Shown: positions 44,693-54,794, counted from the stretch's first letter. The stretch is DNA of 64,000 nt from Kuafuiihalomonas sp964473255 (GCA_964473255.1 CAYYOT010000014.1:13980-77979); one strand, 5' to 3'. Notes: generated from the sequence alone by a model not told the origin. Translations and numbers: made by a program.

Positions 44693-46215
44693 TCCACGGT
44701 CGGCGCGTGAAGCCGAAGGTCATCTTGCGCGATTGCTCCATTTACGATTCGGAGTACATCCGTCGCTTGGTGCGTGAAGCGCTCGAGACGCTCGACCTCC
44801 GCCCGTTCGGCCGCACTCTGGTCAAGCCAAACGCCGTCGCGTCGGGGAAGTTCTTCCCTCATGCCTTCACCCGGCCCGAGTTCTTGGAGGGCGTCCTGCT
44901 CGCTTTGCAGGATCGGAGCGATGGGGCCATGGAGTCGCTGACCCTGGGGGAGCGGTGCGGCATCACCATGCCCACCCGCTTTGCCTTCGATCAGGCCGGC
45001 TACTACGGACTCGCCCGGCGAGTCCCGGGTCTACGGTTTTCGCACTTCGAGGAGACGGTACAGGTCAAGATCCCGTTGGGACACGACGGCCGTCTGCGCG
45101 ACGCAGTCTATACGCCTGAGCCGGTTGCCTCGGCGGACTTCTTCGTCAACTGCCCCAAGTTCAAAGCCCATCCCTGGACCACGGTCACCTTCAGCCAGAA
45201 GAACTACATCGGCATTCAGGATGACCGCCATCGACTGATCGACCACGACCATCTCCTCGATACCAAAGTCGCAGACCTGCAGTTCATCCTGCAGCCGCAG
45301 TTCATAGCCATCGATGCCATCACCGCCGGGGAGGGGCGGATGCTGACTCCCCTCCCCTACGAGCTGGGTTTGGTTGGGTTCGGGAACAACCAAGTCGCTT
45401 TCGACGCGGTCTGCTGCCACATCGTGGGGGTCGACCCGAAGACGGTCGAACACATTCGCCTCGCTCACGAGCGCGGCCTGGGACCGATCGATCTCGAGCA
45501 CATCGACGTCATTGGCGACCTGCCGCTCGCCGCCGCGCGCGAGCGAGCTTCATCGTTTCGAACGGGGCTCATCCGGGTGGAAGACTATTTCGAGGGGACG
45601 AACATTCGCGCCTACGGGGGCGCGCCGCCCGGAGGGGAAAAGGACTACTGCTGGGGGGGATGCCCGGGAGCACTGGAGGAGGCCATCGAGATCCTGCGTC
45701 TCGTGGACAAAGGGACGAATACCAAGATCCCGCCGGTTCATCTGGTCTTCGGACGATACGAAGAGCCGCTGGACGTTCAACCGGGAGAGCGCGTCATCTT
45801 CATTGGAGACTGTGCCGAATACAGCGGCCCCATCGGCGACCAGCTCGTGAACATCCAGAGCCAGTACGTGGACCGGTCCAGGCTGGACCCCGAGTCCGCG
45901 ACCGAGGAGGACATCTTCGTCAAGATGTGGAAGGTGGCTCGTCGCTTCCAGAAGGAGCGAAAGGCGCCGTTCCTCCGATTGGCGGGATGCCCGGTCAGCG
46001 TCGCCGAACAGGTTCTGGCACTCGTATACCTGGGAGGTCTCAACAACCCCTACTTCGAGCCGACGATCGCCGTCCCCTTCACGAGCGCCTACCTCTCCAC
46101 ACGTACCCGCCGCCTGCTGCACCGCGTGTTCGGCGCACCTTACCAAAGGCCCACGCCGGCATTGCGCGGCGCGGCGCGGACCGACCGCATGTTGGCGGCG
46201 AGCTCCCGCGACTGA
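44689..46215 (+). CDS. DUF362 domain protein
   Basis: A 508-residue protein with a DUF362 core: TLVKPNAVASGKFFPHAFTRP, FFVNCPKFKAHPWTTVTFSQ, KNYIGIQDDRHRLIDHDHLL and AIDAITAGEGRMLTPLPYEL. The second half contains GGEKDYCWGGCPGALEEAIE and DCAEYSGPIGDQ, with cysteines that could hold a metal or cluster. DUF362 proteins are annotated as iron-sulfur flavoprotein-like in some genomes; the activity is undefined. ATG 44689 overlaps the RlmN-like stop, so the two are an operon. Confidence 0.8.
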   Translation: MIHGRRVKPKVILRDCSIYDSEYIRRLVREALETLDLRPFGRTLVKPNAVASGKFFPHAFTRPEFLEGVLLALQDRSDGAMESLTLGERCGITMPTRFAFDQAGYYGLARRVPGLRFSHFEETVQVKIPLGHDGRLRDAVYTPEPVASADFFVNCPKFKAHPWTTVTFSQKNYIGIQDDRHRLIDHDHLLDTKVADLQFILQPQFIAIDAITAGEGRMLTPLPYELGLVGFGNNQVAFDAVCCHIVGVDPKTVEHIRLAHERGLGPIDLEHIDVIGDLPLAAARERASSFRTGLIRVEDYFEGTNIRAYGGAPPGGEKDYCWGGCPGALEEAIEILRLVDKGTNTKIPPVHLVFGRYEEPLDVQPGERVIFIGDCAEYSGPIGDQLVNIQSQYVDRSRLDPESATEEDIFVKMWKVARRFQKERKAPFLRLAGCPVSVAEQVLALVYLGGLNNPYFEPTIAVPFTSAYLSTRTRRLLHRVFGAPYQRPTPALRGAARTDRMLAASSRD

Positions 46216-46309
46216 CCGAGGTCGAGACCGTCTCGGTCCCCCGCTTTTTACTGAAGGCCCCGGCTTCGGGCGTGCCTGAAGGGCCCCTCGGTGCTACATA
46301 CCCTGTCCG

Positions 46310-47830
46310 ATGCGACGGATCAGGCGGCTCGTGGTGCTGCTCGTCGCGTGCTCCGCACCCCCGCCCTCTTCCGTGGACTCGGACGCGAGGCTGCCCGACG
46401 CACCCGACGCGCGGTACGAAAGACCCGACCTTGGTCTGGCTGACGCGCAGGCCGTCCCTCCCCGCCCCGAGGCCGGCGTCGTCGACGCTGGGGTCCCGGA
46501 TGCAGTCACCGTCGACGCTGGGCTCCCACCTCAGCTTCGAGTGACGGCGCGCTATGTCCCGAACAAGCCGCTGCAAGCTATGCTGCAGGTCGAGTCGAAC
46601 GTTCCGGTTCGCCTCGAGGCGACGATAAACGGCCCCGGTGTGAGGGACCGCGTCGTGGAAACCTCCGTCTTCGCGATCGCATCCAGCCTGCCGATGCTCG
46701 CCCTCCGCGCCGACTCGACCTACCTCGTTGAGGTACGCGGCGTGACCGAGTACCGCGGCGTCGCTACTGCCTTCGAAGCCATCGATACCGGCAGCCAGGG
46801 CGACATTGGGCCGGCCGTTCGCGTCGCGACCAACACCCTCAGCGAGGCCGATGACGCTCTCCTCCTGTTCGGGGAGGACCGGAGTGGGGGGACGCAGTAC
46901 TACGCGGTCGACCGCGAGGGCTACGTGGTTTGGTACTACGACGTCCCCGGACTGAACTCGCAGGCTCCCATCATCCGGTCGGAGGGCGAGGGTCGGCTCT
47001 CCGTGGTCTTCCAAAAGGAAGTGCGCCTGATCAATGGCTGGGGCGACACCCTGCGCACCTATTCCATTCCCGACGCGTATAAGATGCATCACGACGCGAT
47101 CATCCTCCCCAACGACAACCTCCTCTTCCTCGCTTACGAAACTCGGACCATAGACATACCCCGCTTCGGTGGCCCCACGTCGGTCACCGGCGACGTGATC
47201 GTCGAGATCGAACCCAGCGGCCGCGTTCTCGCCGAGTACCCGTTGCTCGACCTACTCGACCCGACGCGTTTTCCCGGCTTCAATTCCCTGCTGATGGTTC
47301 GCGACGGCCTGGACTGGTCCCACTCCAACGCAGCTTGGTACGACCCGAGCGATAACACGTTCCTCGTCTCGGTTCGCAATCAGTCCTGGGTGGTGAAGAT
47401 CAGCCGGTCGTCCGGGGAGCTGGTGTGGAGGCTCGGACGAGGTGGCGACTTTGCGCTTCGGGGCGGGGAGTGGTTCTTCAATCAGCATGCGCCCTCCCGA
47501 AGCCCGCAGGGTGGGGGCGCTCTCGTTCTCTACGACAATGGTAACGAGCGGCCGGAACCGGCATCGCGCGGCGTCCGCTACAGTCTCGATGAGCGAGAGA
47601 TGACCGCGCGACAGACGTGGTCGTGGTGGACCCCTTTCTACACTTCGGCAGTGGGTGACATCGACGACCTGGCCGACGACGGTTTTCTCGTCGCGGCGGG
47701 CATTGCCGCGCCGCCAGCCGTGCCCACGGTCTTCGAGGTGACCGCGGATGGAGAAGAAGTCTGGTCCTTGGAAGCTCCGGGCCGCTTCATCTATCGAGCG
47801 GAGCGGATCCAGGCTTCCGAACTGTGGTAG
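46310..47830 (+). CDS. Arylsulfotransferase (AssT)-like lipoprotein
   Basis: A 506-residue exported lipoprotein: RRLVVLLVACSAP has a lipobox (VAC), followed by a long low-complexity Pro/Asp/Ala linker. A six-bladed beta-propeller like AssT follows: YAVDREGYVVWYYDVPG, MHHDAIILPNDNLLFL, DGLDWSHSNAAWYDPSDN and FLVSVRNQSWVVKISRSSG, where the His of MHHD and DWSHSN match catalytic or substrate-contact positions of the family. AssT transfers sulfate between phenols outside the cell; that reaction is inferred. The stop overlaps the convergent MATE gene by 44 bases. Confidence 0.8.
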   Translation: MRRIRRLVVLLVACSAPPPSSVDSDARLPDAPDARYERPDLGLADAQAVPPRPEAGVVDAGVPDAVTVDAGLPPQLRVTARYVPNKPLQAMLQVESNVPVRLEATINGPGVRDRVVETSVFAIASSLPMLALRADSTYLVEVRGVTEYRGVATAFEAIDTGSQGDIGPAVRVATNTLSEADDALLLFGEDRSGGTQYYAVDREGYVVWYYDVPGLNSQAPIIRSEGEGRLSVVFQKEVRLINGWGDTLRTYSIPDAYKMHHDAIILPNDNLLFLAYETRTIDIPRFGGPTSVTGDVIVEIEPSGRVLAEYPLLDLLDPTRFPGFNSLLMVRDGLDWSHSNAAWYDPSDNTFLVSVRNQSWVVKISRSSGELVWRLGRGGDFALRGGEWFFNQHAPSRSPQGGGALVLYDNGNERPEPASRGVRYSLDEREMTARQTWSWWTPFYTSAVGDIDDLADDGFLVAAGIAAPPAVPTVFEVTADGEEVWSLEAPGRFIYRAERIQASELW

Positions 47831-49172
47831 CGCCGACCTCCAGCGATTCGATGGGTCCCGCGAGACGGATCACGAAGCGCAGGACCAGCGCGACCGCGAC
47901 CGCGGACAGGCCAGCCACGAGGCCCCACCAGTAGCCTTCGGCACCGAGCCCCGCGCTCAGGCCTAGCGCCATGGCGACCGGTAGCCCGATGACCCAGTGT
48001 CCTACCATGTTGGCCCAAAACGAATAGGACGTGTCGCCCAGCCCGCGAAGGATGCCGCCACTGACGGCCTGGGCACCGTCGGAAACGCTGAAGACCGCGG
48101 CGATGAGGAGCAGTCGCGCCCCCATCTGTACGACCACCGGTTCATCGGGAGCGAAGAGACGCGCGATCGGCTCCCCGAACAGAGCGAACACGAGGCCTCC
48201 CGCCGACATGAGCGCGACGCTCCAGCCCAACGCCAAGAACGCCGAGCGCCGAGCCTCGCGAAGATTCTTGCGCCCGACGTGGTACCCCACGCGGGCCGTT
48301 GCCGCGATGGAGAGGCCCATCGCCATCATGAAGGTCAGCGCCGCCATGGTCAGCGCGATCTGGTGTCCGGCGAGTGCCTCGGGCCCTTCGCGACCCACGA
48401 GCACGGAGACCATCGCGAAAATCCCGACCTCGAGCGCGAACTGCGATCCGATCGGCGCTCCGATGCGGGCCAAGGACCGGAGGGCCGGCGGGTCTGGTCG
48501 ATTCGACGGGTCTCCAAAACGGAACGCAGCTCCGTAGCTGACGCGCACGGCGGGTACTGCGACGGCAAGCATGACCAGCCAGCAGGTGCTCGTGGCGAGG
48601 CCCACGCCGACTGCGCCGAGACCGAAGCCCCACACCAGCACGACATCCAGGAAGAGGTTGGCCACGTTGGCTATGGCGACGGCCCACAGAATGGGCCGGG
48701 TCTTGCCCGACGCCGCAAGAAAGCTCCGATAGGACGTGAACAGGAGGGTGAACACGTGTCCCGGGAGACGTGCCCATACGTAGGCCGAGGCGAGAGCGGC
48801 CACCTCCGGATCGACGTCGCCCCAAGTAAAGAGGGCCAGCGGTAGCAGTGCCGCGAGTGACAGTGGAAGGCCGACGATCAACGACAGCCACACCGACTGC
48901 CGGAGCCACGCCAAGGCAGCGGATTCGTCGCCCCGCCCCCTGGCCTGAGAGACGAAGCTCTCCAGCCCCATGATCAAGCCGAGACCGAATCCGGCGATGA
49001 CCATGACCACGTTGTTGCCGAGCCCGACGGCACCCAGATCCTCGGCCGAGACCCGGCCCACGATGAACGTGTCGACCACCCCCATCAAGACCTGCCCGGC
49101 TTGGGAGGCCATCAACGGGGCGGCGATGCGAAGCAGGATGGCGGACTCGGAGCGGGGCCCCGAAGCGCTCAC
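47787..49172 (-). CDS. MATE family efflux transporter
   Basis: Cation-coupled multidrug/toxin exporter of 461 aa with twelve membrane helices in two halves. The N-half begins LLRIAAPLMASQAGQVLMGV and has FIVGRVSAEDLGAVGLGNN; the C-half shows ARIGAPIGSQFALEVGIFAM and GHQIALTMAALTFMMAMGLS, the pseudo-symmetric counterpart. The last residues are a soluble tail. ATG 49172 overlaps the leuS stop by four bases, so it is the end of the purA-leuS series. Substrate unknown. Confidence 0.93.
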   Translation of the reverse strand: MSASGPRSESAILLRIAAPLMASQAGQVLMGVVDTFIVGRVSAEDLGAVGLGNNVVMVIAGFGLGLIMGLESFVSQARGRGDESAALAWLRQSVWLSLIVGLPLSLAALLPLALFTWGDVDPEVAALASAYVWARLPGHVFTLLFTSYRSFLAASGKTRPILWAVAIANVANLFLDVVLVWGFGLGAVGVGLATSTCWLVMLAVAVPAVRVSYGAAFRFGDPSNRPDPPALRSLARIGAPIGSQFALEVGIFAMVSVLVGREGPEALAGHQIALTMAALTFMMAMGLSIAATARVGYHVGRKNLREARRSAFLALGWSVALMSAGGLVFALFGEPIARLFAPDEPVVVQMGARLLLIAAVFSVSDGAQAVSGGILRGLGDTSYSFWANMVGHWVIGLPVAMALGLSAGLGAEGYWWGLVAGLSAVAVALVLRFVIRLAGPIESLEVGATTVRKPGSAPLDR

Positions 49173-51685
49173 TTCGCGATGAAGTTCAGGATCTTTCCCG
49201 GTTTGTAAATGACTCGGACCACGTTCTTACCGTCGAGATGCCGCTGAACCGAGGGTTCTGCTCGAGCCGCGGCTACGGCGGTGGCCTCGTCGGCATCGAC
49301 GGCCACTCGGATCTCTCCCCGAACCTTGCCCATGACCTGCACGCCGATGGTGACCGCATCCTCCGCGACGTAGGCGGGGTCGGCCTTCGGCCACGGCACC
49401 CGCGTGATCCCGCCCGGGTTCGACAGCCCCTCTGCCCAGAGTTCTTCCGCCAAGTGCGGAGCAAACGGGGACAGGAGCTGGGCGAGGGGTTCCAGGACCG
49501 CGCGGCTGGTGGTGCCCGAAGAAGAGAGCTCCCGGGTGGCTACGTGTAGGGCGGAGATCGCCGTATTCAAGGCGAGCCGTTCGATATCGTCGTCGACCTT
49601 GGCGATCGCCTTGTGGAGTACGCGCAGCTCGTCCTCGGTCGGCGCGGTGTCGGTGACCTTCGGCCGGTCGTGCTCGTCGAAGTACAGACGCCAAACGCGC
49701 CGTAGGAAGTTGTACTGCGCTTCGATGCCCGAAGGAGACCAAGGCTTGTCCTGGTCTAGCGGACCGAGGAAGCCGATGTACACCCGCATGGCGTCGGCGC
49801 CGTACTGCTCGATGATCTCGTCCGGATTGACGACGTTCCCCTTCCGCTTCGACATTTTCTCGACGTGCCGTTCGAGCTCGATGTCGGTCCCCTTCTTGTA
49901 GAAGGCCCCGCCCCTTTCCTCGACGTCAGCAACGGGAACGATCCGCTCTTCGGGGTCGTAGTACGTGAAGGCCTGGATCATGCCCTGATGGCGCAACCGG
50001 CTGAAGGGCTCGGCGTCGCGGACCAGGTCCATGTCTTTCAGTGCTCGATTCCACATGCGGGCGTACAGGAGATGGCCTACGGTGTGCTCCGTTCCGCCTA
50101 CGTACAGGTCGACGGGCATCCAATAGTCCGACTGCTCGCGGCTGCAGAACGCCTCCTCGTTGTGCGGGTCACAGTAGCGAAGGAAGTACCAGCTCGAGCC
50201 GGCGGAGCCGGGCATGGTGTCGGTTTCTCGCTGGAGACGCCGGCCGGTCTTCGGATCGTCGACTTCGACCCAAGTCCGGTCCCGGGATAGCGGAGAGTCG
50301 CCGGTTCCGGTGGGCGCGAAGTCGTCGACGATTGGCAGCTCCAGAGGAAGTTCATCGACCTCCAGCGTTCGCACGACCTCGCCTCCGTCCTTGAGCACGG
50401 GGATCGGCTCGCCCCAGTAGCGCTGCCGAGCGAAGATCCAGTCGCGAAGCTTGTAGTTGACGCGAGCCTTGCCCACGCCAGCCTCGACGAGAAAGTCGAT
50501 CGTCCGACGAATGGCCTCACCATCCTTCGTCGGCGTGCCGTCCAGCGGACCGCTGTTGATCATGACGCCGTCGCCATCGTAAGCGCCGTCGTCCCCGGTG
50601 CGACCCGAGATCACGTCGATGATCGGCAGCTTCATCGCCTGCGCGAACTCCCAGTCTCTCTGGTCGTGCGCCGGCACGGCCATGATGGCCCCCGTGCCGT
50701 AGCCGTAGATCACGTAGTCGGCGATCCACACCGGGATCGACGCCCCGCTCGCGGGGTTGATCGCTCGAGCCCCGGTATCGACCCCAGTCTTCTCGCGCGT
50801 CGTTTGACGATCGATCTCGCTCATCTGCGCCGTCCGCGCCTGGTACGCCTCCACGGCTTGGCGCTCGGCGGGCTTCACGATCTCGTCGACGAGCGGATGC
50901 TCGGGCGCGAGGACCATGTAAGTGGCGCCCCAGATCGTGTCGGGGCGTGTCGTGAACACTTCGATGGACGCGTCGGACTCCTCGACGTCGAAACGGATCT
51001 CCGCACCATCGCTCCGTCCGATGCGTTCCCGCTGGCCGAGCTTCGTTTGTTCCGGCCAGTCGATCTCATCGAGCCCTTCCAGCAGCTGGTCGGCGTAGTC
51101 GGTCATGCGGATCATCCACTGCCGCATTCGGCGACGCTCGACGGGATGGCCCCCGCGCTCCGATCTCCCATCGATCACTTCGTCGTTGGCCAGCACGGTC
51201 CCGAGCGCAGGACACCAGTTCACGAACGTGTGCGCTTGATAGGCGAGGCCTCGCTCCACCAGCCGGGTGAAGATCCACTGGGTCCACTTGTAAAAGTGAG
51301 GGTCGGCGGTGCTGACTTCCCGACTCCAGTCGTAGGAGAAGCCGCAGCTTTTCAGCTGGCGTCGAAAGTTCTCGATCGCCTCGGCGGTGGAGACCTGCGG
51401 TGGCGTCCCATCTTCGATGGCTCGCTGCTCGGCGGGCAGCCCAAAGGCGTCGTAGCCCATGGGGTGGAGGACGTTATAGCCCTGCGCCCAGCGCTTCCGG
51501 CAGACGACGTCGGCCCCGATGTAGCTCTGGGGATGTCCGACGTGGAGCCCCTTGCCCGAGGGATACGGAAACATGTCGAGCGCGTAGAACTTGGGGAGCG
51601 AGTGGTCGTCGCTCGCCTGGAAAGTCGCGTGCTCGTCCCAGTAGCGCTGCCATCGCGGCTCGATGCGCTTCGGATCGTAGGGCAT
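49169..51685 (-). CDS. leuS: Leucyl-tRNA synthetase
   Basis: Charges tRNA-Leu. The protein (838 aa) is a class I synthetase with the HIGH box variant HVGH (residues 48-51 in FPYPSGKGLHVGHPQSY), the CP1 editing domain (TTREKTGVDTGARAINPASG, VPAHDQRDWEFAQ), the KMSKR box in HVEKMSKRKGNVVNPDEI, and the C-terminal anticodon and tail domains. It is 32 bases behind purA on the same strand. Confidence 0.98.
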   Translation of the reverse strand: MPYDPKRIEPRWQRYWDEHATFQASDDHSLPKFYALDMFPYPSGKGLHVGHPQSYIGADVVCRKRWAQGYNVLHPMGYDAFGLPAEQRAIEDGTPPQVSTAEAIENFRRQLKSCGFSYDWSREVSTADPHFYKWTQWIFTRLVERGLAYQAHTFVNWCPALGTVLANDEVIDGRSERGGHPVERRRMRQWMIRMTDYADQLLEGLDEIDWPEQTKLGQRERIGRSDGAEIRFDVEESDASIEVFTTRPDTIWGATYMVLAPEHPLVDEIVKPAERQAVEAYQARTAQMSEIDRQTTREKTGVDTGARAINPASGASIPVWIADYVIYGYGTGAIMAVPAHDQRDWEFAQAMKLPIIDVISGRTGDDGAYDGDGVMINSGPLDGTPTKDGEAIRRTIDFLVEAGVGKARVNYKLRDWIFARQRYWGEPIPVLKDGGEVVRTLEVDELPLELPIVDDFAPTGTGDSPLSRDRTWVEVDDPKTGRRLQRETDTMPGSAGSSWYFLRYCDPHNEEAFCSREQSDYWMPVDLYVGGTEHTVGHLLYARMWNRALKDMDLVRDAEPFSRLRHQGMIQAFTYYDPEERIVPVADVEERGGAFYKKGTDIELERHVEKMSKRKGNVVNPDEIIEQYGADAMRVYIGFLGPLDQDKPWSPSGIEAQYNFLRRVWRLYFDEHDRPKVTDTAPTEDELRVLHKAIAKVDDDIERLALNTAISALHVATRELSSSGTTSRAVLEPLAQLLSPFAPHLAEELWAEGLSNPGGITRVPWPKADPAYVAEDAVTIGVQVMGKVRGEIRVAVDADEATAVAAARAEPSVQRHLDGKNVVRVIYKPGKILNFIAK

Positions 51686-51716
51686 GCCGTGCTCCTTGCG
51701 GACGAATACGGGTTCG

Positions 51717-53003
51717 TCAATCGGCGAAGGGGTCGGACAGCTCGATGTCTTCGCCTCGGCCGGGTCCCACGGAAACCAGGCAGACGTCGACGTCGAGTTC
51801 CTTCGAGACTCGCTCGACGTACGCCCTCGCGGCGGCGGGCAACGAGTCGTATCGGTCGGCCTCGCCCAGCGCCGCGAATCCCGGCAGGTCCTCGTAGACC
51901 GGCCGCACCCGCTCGAGGGCTTCGCAGGTCCGAGGAAAGTCGTCCACTCGCTCTCCGTCGAGTTCGTAACCGATGCAAATGCGGATCGGATCCAGGCCTG
52001 CCAAGACGTCGAGCTTCGTGAGCACCAGTTTCTCGATACCGGCTACCCGCACGGCGTAGCGGAGGGCGACGAGGTCGAGCCAGCCACAGCGACGGGGCCG
52101 CCCGGTCGTGGCCCCGAACTCGCTGCCCGCTTTGCGGAGCTCATCGCCCGACCGATCCTTGAGTTCGGTGGGAAACGGACCGCTGCCGACGCGCGTGGTG
52201 TACGCCTTGGAGATCCCCACGACGTGGCCCACTCGACGGGGCCCGAGACCGGAACCGGTCGCGGCATTGCCCGCGACCGTATTCGAAGACGTCACGTAGG
52301 GGTAAGTTCCATGGTCCACATCCAGCAGGACCCCCTGGGCGCCTTCGAACAGCAGGCGATGGCCTTCGGCGTGGGCATCCTCAAGGCGCTGGCCGACCTC
52401 ACCCACGAACGCGGCGAGGCGCTCGCCCAGCCTAGCGTAGTCGGCGATCATGGCGTCGATTTCGCGGCCGGGGATCGGATCGCTGCCCAGATGGTCGAGC
52501 ACGGCGTTCAACTCCGGGACCCGCGCACGGATCTTTGCGTCGAGCCGGTCGGGCTCGCCGAGGTCGGCCACGCGGATCCCTCGGCGTGCCACTTTGTCTT
52601 CGTAGGCGGGACCGATCCCCCGACCCGTCGTGCCGATCGCATCCCTGCGCTCCCGCGCCGCGTCCAGCCGGCGGTGATACGGGAGAATGACGTGGGCGTT
52701 CGGACTGACGACGAGTCGTCCTTGGATGGTCAGGCCGCGAGCCTCGAGCGCTTCGACTTCTTCCAAAAGCACGACGGGGTCGACCACGACGCCGGGCCCG
52801 ATCGCGCATCTCGTGCTGGGACTGAGGATCCCGCTTGGGATCAGGTGGAGGACGGTTTTTTCTCCGTCGACGACCAGGGTGTGGCCGGCGTTGTTGCCGC
52901 CTTGGTACCGAATCACCCAGTCCGCTCGCGCCGCGTATCGATCGACGACCTTCCCCTTGCCTTCGTCGCCCCATTGGGCGCCGACGACGACCACGTTTGG
53001 CAT
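51717..53003 (-). CDS. purA: Adenylosuccinate synthetase
   Basis: GTP-dependent enzyme joining IMP and aspartate for AMP synthesis. The GTP P-loop GDEGKGK spans residues 12-18 in VVVGAQWGDEGKGKVVDRY. IMP and catalytic segments are YQGGNNAGHTL, GTTGRGIGPAYEDKVARRG, GAQGVLLDVDHGTYPYVTSS and STTGRPRRCGWLDL (here ATTGRPRRCGWLDLVALR). The length (428 aa) is standard. It follows the DppC-type permease gene after 12 bases and may share its transcript. Confidence 0.98.
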   Translation of the reverse strand: MPNVVVVGAQWGDEGKGKVVDRYAARADWVIRYQGGNNAGHTLVVDGEKTVLHLIPSGILSPSTRCAIGPGVVVDPVVLLEEVEALEARGLTIQGRLVVSPNAHVILPYHRRLDAARERRDAIGTTGRGIGPAYEDKVARRGIRVADLGEPDRLDAKIRARVPELNAVLDHLGSDPIPGREIDAMIADYARLGERLAAFVGEVGQRLEDAHAEGHRLLFEGAQGVLLDVDHGTYPYVTSSNTVAGNAATGSGLGPRRVGHVVGISKAYTTRVGSGPFPTELKDRSGDELRKAGSEFGATTGRPRRCGWLDLVALRYAVRVAGIEKLVLTKLDVLAGLDPIRICIGYELDGERVDDFPRTCEALERVRPVYEDLPGFAALGEADRYDSLPAAARAYVERVSKELDVDVCLVSVGPGRGEDIELSDPFAD

Positions 53004-53015
53004 GTCTTTGGGAGC

Positions 53016-53858
53016 CTAGCGTGCTCGCTGGGCTTCCGCTACCGAACCGTGGTCCACCGCCGGGGAGGCCTCGGCCAGCAGATGCGCGGAGGCGACCACG
53101 ACGACCGTCAAGAGGCCCGGAGCCCACAGGAGCCAGGGCGACCCGAGGATGTACTCCAGGCCGCGCGAGAGGAGCCCTCCGAGCGACGGCGTCGGCGGCT
53201 GAATGCCGAGCCCCAAGAACGAAAGGCCGGTCTCCATCAGGACGATGTCGCCGAAATCCAGCGCCATGGTCACGCCGATGGCCGGCAGCATGTGTGGGAG
53301 GACGTGCCGCACGGCGACGGTTCCCGGCGGGAGTCCAGCGGCCCGCGCGGCTTCCACGAAGGGCGCTCGCCGCAGGCGCAGCCCATCGGCTCGCACCACG
53401 CGGGCCATGGTGACCCACGAGAGCAGCACGAAGGCGAGCACCAGACGACCGACCTGTCCCCCAAACCCCGCCGTCGCCGCGGTCGAGGGGACCGCAACCG
53501 CGGCGAAGACCAGCAGCAAGGGGAGCTTGGGTATGGCGAGCACGACCTCCGACGCTCGCTGGATGCCGGCATCGAGCCAGCCCCCGCCGAACGCGGCGAG
53601 CAAGCCCAGGGCGATGCCGAAGACGGCCGTGCCGAACGTGGCGAGTACGGCGAAGCCCAGGCTGACGCGGAGGCCGACCAGCGTTCGTGCGAGCGCGTCG
53701 CGGCCGAGCTCGTCCGTCCCCAGGAAGTGGTCCCAAGACGGGCCCTCCAAGATTCGGTCCACGTTGGGGGACGCTGAACCCAAGAGGGAGGGTCCGACGA
53801 CCGCGACGGCGGCGGCTACGCCCAGCCCCGCCAGGCCCCACCAGCGGGTTGACGTCAT
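53016..53858 (-). CDS. ABC transporter permease, DppC/OppC type
   Basis: Membrane subunit of a peptide/nickel-type ABC importer, 280 aa with about six helices. The fold begins after FLGTDELGRDALARTLVGLR, the classic DppC N-terminal motif, and the EAA loop region reads FVEAARAAGLPPGTVAVRHVLP. The last helix precedes an Arg-rich tail. ATG 53858 overlaps the preceding permease by four bases. No ATPase gene follows; purA is next. Confidence 0.93.
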   Translation of the reverse strand: MTSTRWWGLAGLGVAAAVAVVGPSLLGSASPNVDRILEGPSWDHFLGTDELGRDALARTLVGLRVSLGFAVLATFGTAVFGIALGLLAAFGGGWLDAGIQRASEVVLAIPKLPLLLVFAAVAVPSTAATAGFGGQVGRLVLAFVLLSWVTMARVVRADGLRLRRAPFVEAARAAGLPPGTVAVRHVLPHMLPAIGVTMALDFGDIVLMETGLSFLGLGIQPPTPSLGGLLSRGLEYILGSPWLLWAPGLLTVVVVASAHLLAEASPAVDHGSVAEAQRAR

Positions 53859-54766
53859 GCGGCGCCCTGCGGCTCGAGGCGGCGGTAGATGAGGTCGGCG
53901 CCGAACGAAGCGAGGAAGGTGAAACCGGCGTACAGGAGGAACGCCGTCGCTGCGGCTTCGATGTCGCCAGCGCGAATGGACGCGAGAATCAGCGCGCCCA
54001 TCCCGGGATACGAAAAGACGCTTTCGACCAGCACGGAGCCGGAAAAAACGACGGGGATCGACTGCGATACGATAGCGACGAAGGGGATCAGCGAACCGTA
54101 GAGCACATATCGCGTGAGCACCCACCGTTGTCGAACCCCGCGAGCGCGAGCCGCGAGGACGTGCTCGGACCGCAGCGCATGGATGACTTCACCGCGCACG
54201 TACCGAGACCAGCGAACGGTGTAGAACGTTACCAAGACTACCGTCGCGAGCGCCCACTTACCGGTCGCCGTGAGACGAACCGCCCCGAGGGCGAGCACGC
54301 TGGTCGCCATCCACAGAAGGATCAGCGCGGCCCAATGTTTGGGCACACCGAGGGCGATGAGGACTCCACCGTTCGTCACCCGCGCCAGGAGCGAGTCGGG
54401 CCACCGCGCCACCCCGAACCCGATCAGGACCGACAAGACCATGGAGGCGAGCAGCGCGGGCCCGAGCAAGAGGAGACTCGCCATCAAGCGCCGAGTGAGG
54501 ATCGGCGCCAGAGGAACACCGTACGCTCGCGAAGATCCGAGGTCGCCTCGGAGCAGGCCTCGTCGCCCGTCCGGGCAGCCATCACCGCCCCACATCCAGC
54601 ATGCCCAACCCTCGACCGGGCCGACCCGCGAGGTCCGGATCTCGGGCGCGCCGGCGGTCGGGTCTTCTCGACTGCTCGGGGGCATGGCGCGGAGCAGCCC
54701 GTATATGACGACGGACAGCGCGACCCACAGCGCGCCGATCGCCACGAGTCGGCGAACCACGTTCAT
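53855..54766 (-). CDS. ABC transporter permease, DppB/OppB type
   Basis: Partner membrane subunit (303 aa). It starts MNVVRRLVAIGALWVALSVV, as DppB proteins do; between helix 1 and 2 lies a periplasmic loop of roughly 70 residues. The EAA loop is HVLAARARGVRQRWVLTRYV and the distal motif VFSGSVLVESVFSYPGMGAL is diagnostic. The start at 54766 is 28 bases behind the kinase stop; a longer upstream frame into the kinase gene was rejected. Confidence 0.92.
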   Translation of the reverse strand: MNVVRRLVAIGALWVALSVVIYGLLRAMPPSSREDPTAGAPEIRTSRVGPVEGWACWMWGGDGCPDGRRGLLRGDLGSSRAYGVPLAPILTRRLMASLLLLGPALLASMVLSVLIGFGVARWPDSLLARVTNGGVLIALGVPKHWAALILLWMATSVLALGAVRLTATGKWALATVVLVTFYTVRWSRYVRGEVIHALRSEHVLAARARGVRQRWVLTRYVLYGSLIPFVAIVSQSIPVVFSGSVLVESVFSYPGMGALILASIRAGDIEAAATAFLLYAGFTFLASFGADLIYRRLEPQGAA

Positions 54767-54794
54767 TTCGCTCCGGTCCCGCTCGCGCTGCGAG

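Noticed and set aside
51684..53777. Long plus-strand open frame opposite purA and the permease gene
   Set aside because: Antisense to purA with GDEGKGK and standard length; composition artefact.
53858..54125. Longer permease C frame starting at 54125
   Set aside because: Those residues lie inside permease B in another frame; ATG 53858 shares the ATGA overlap.
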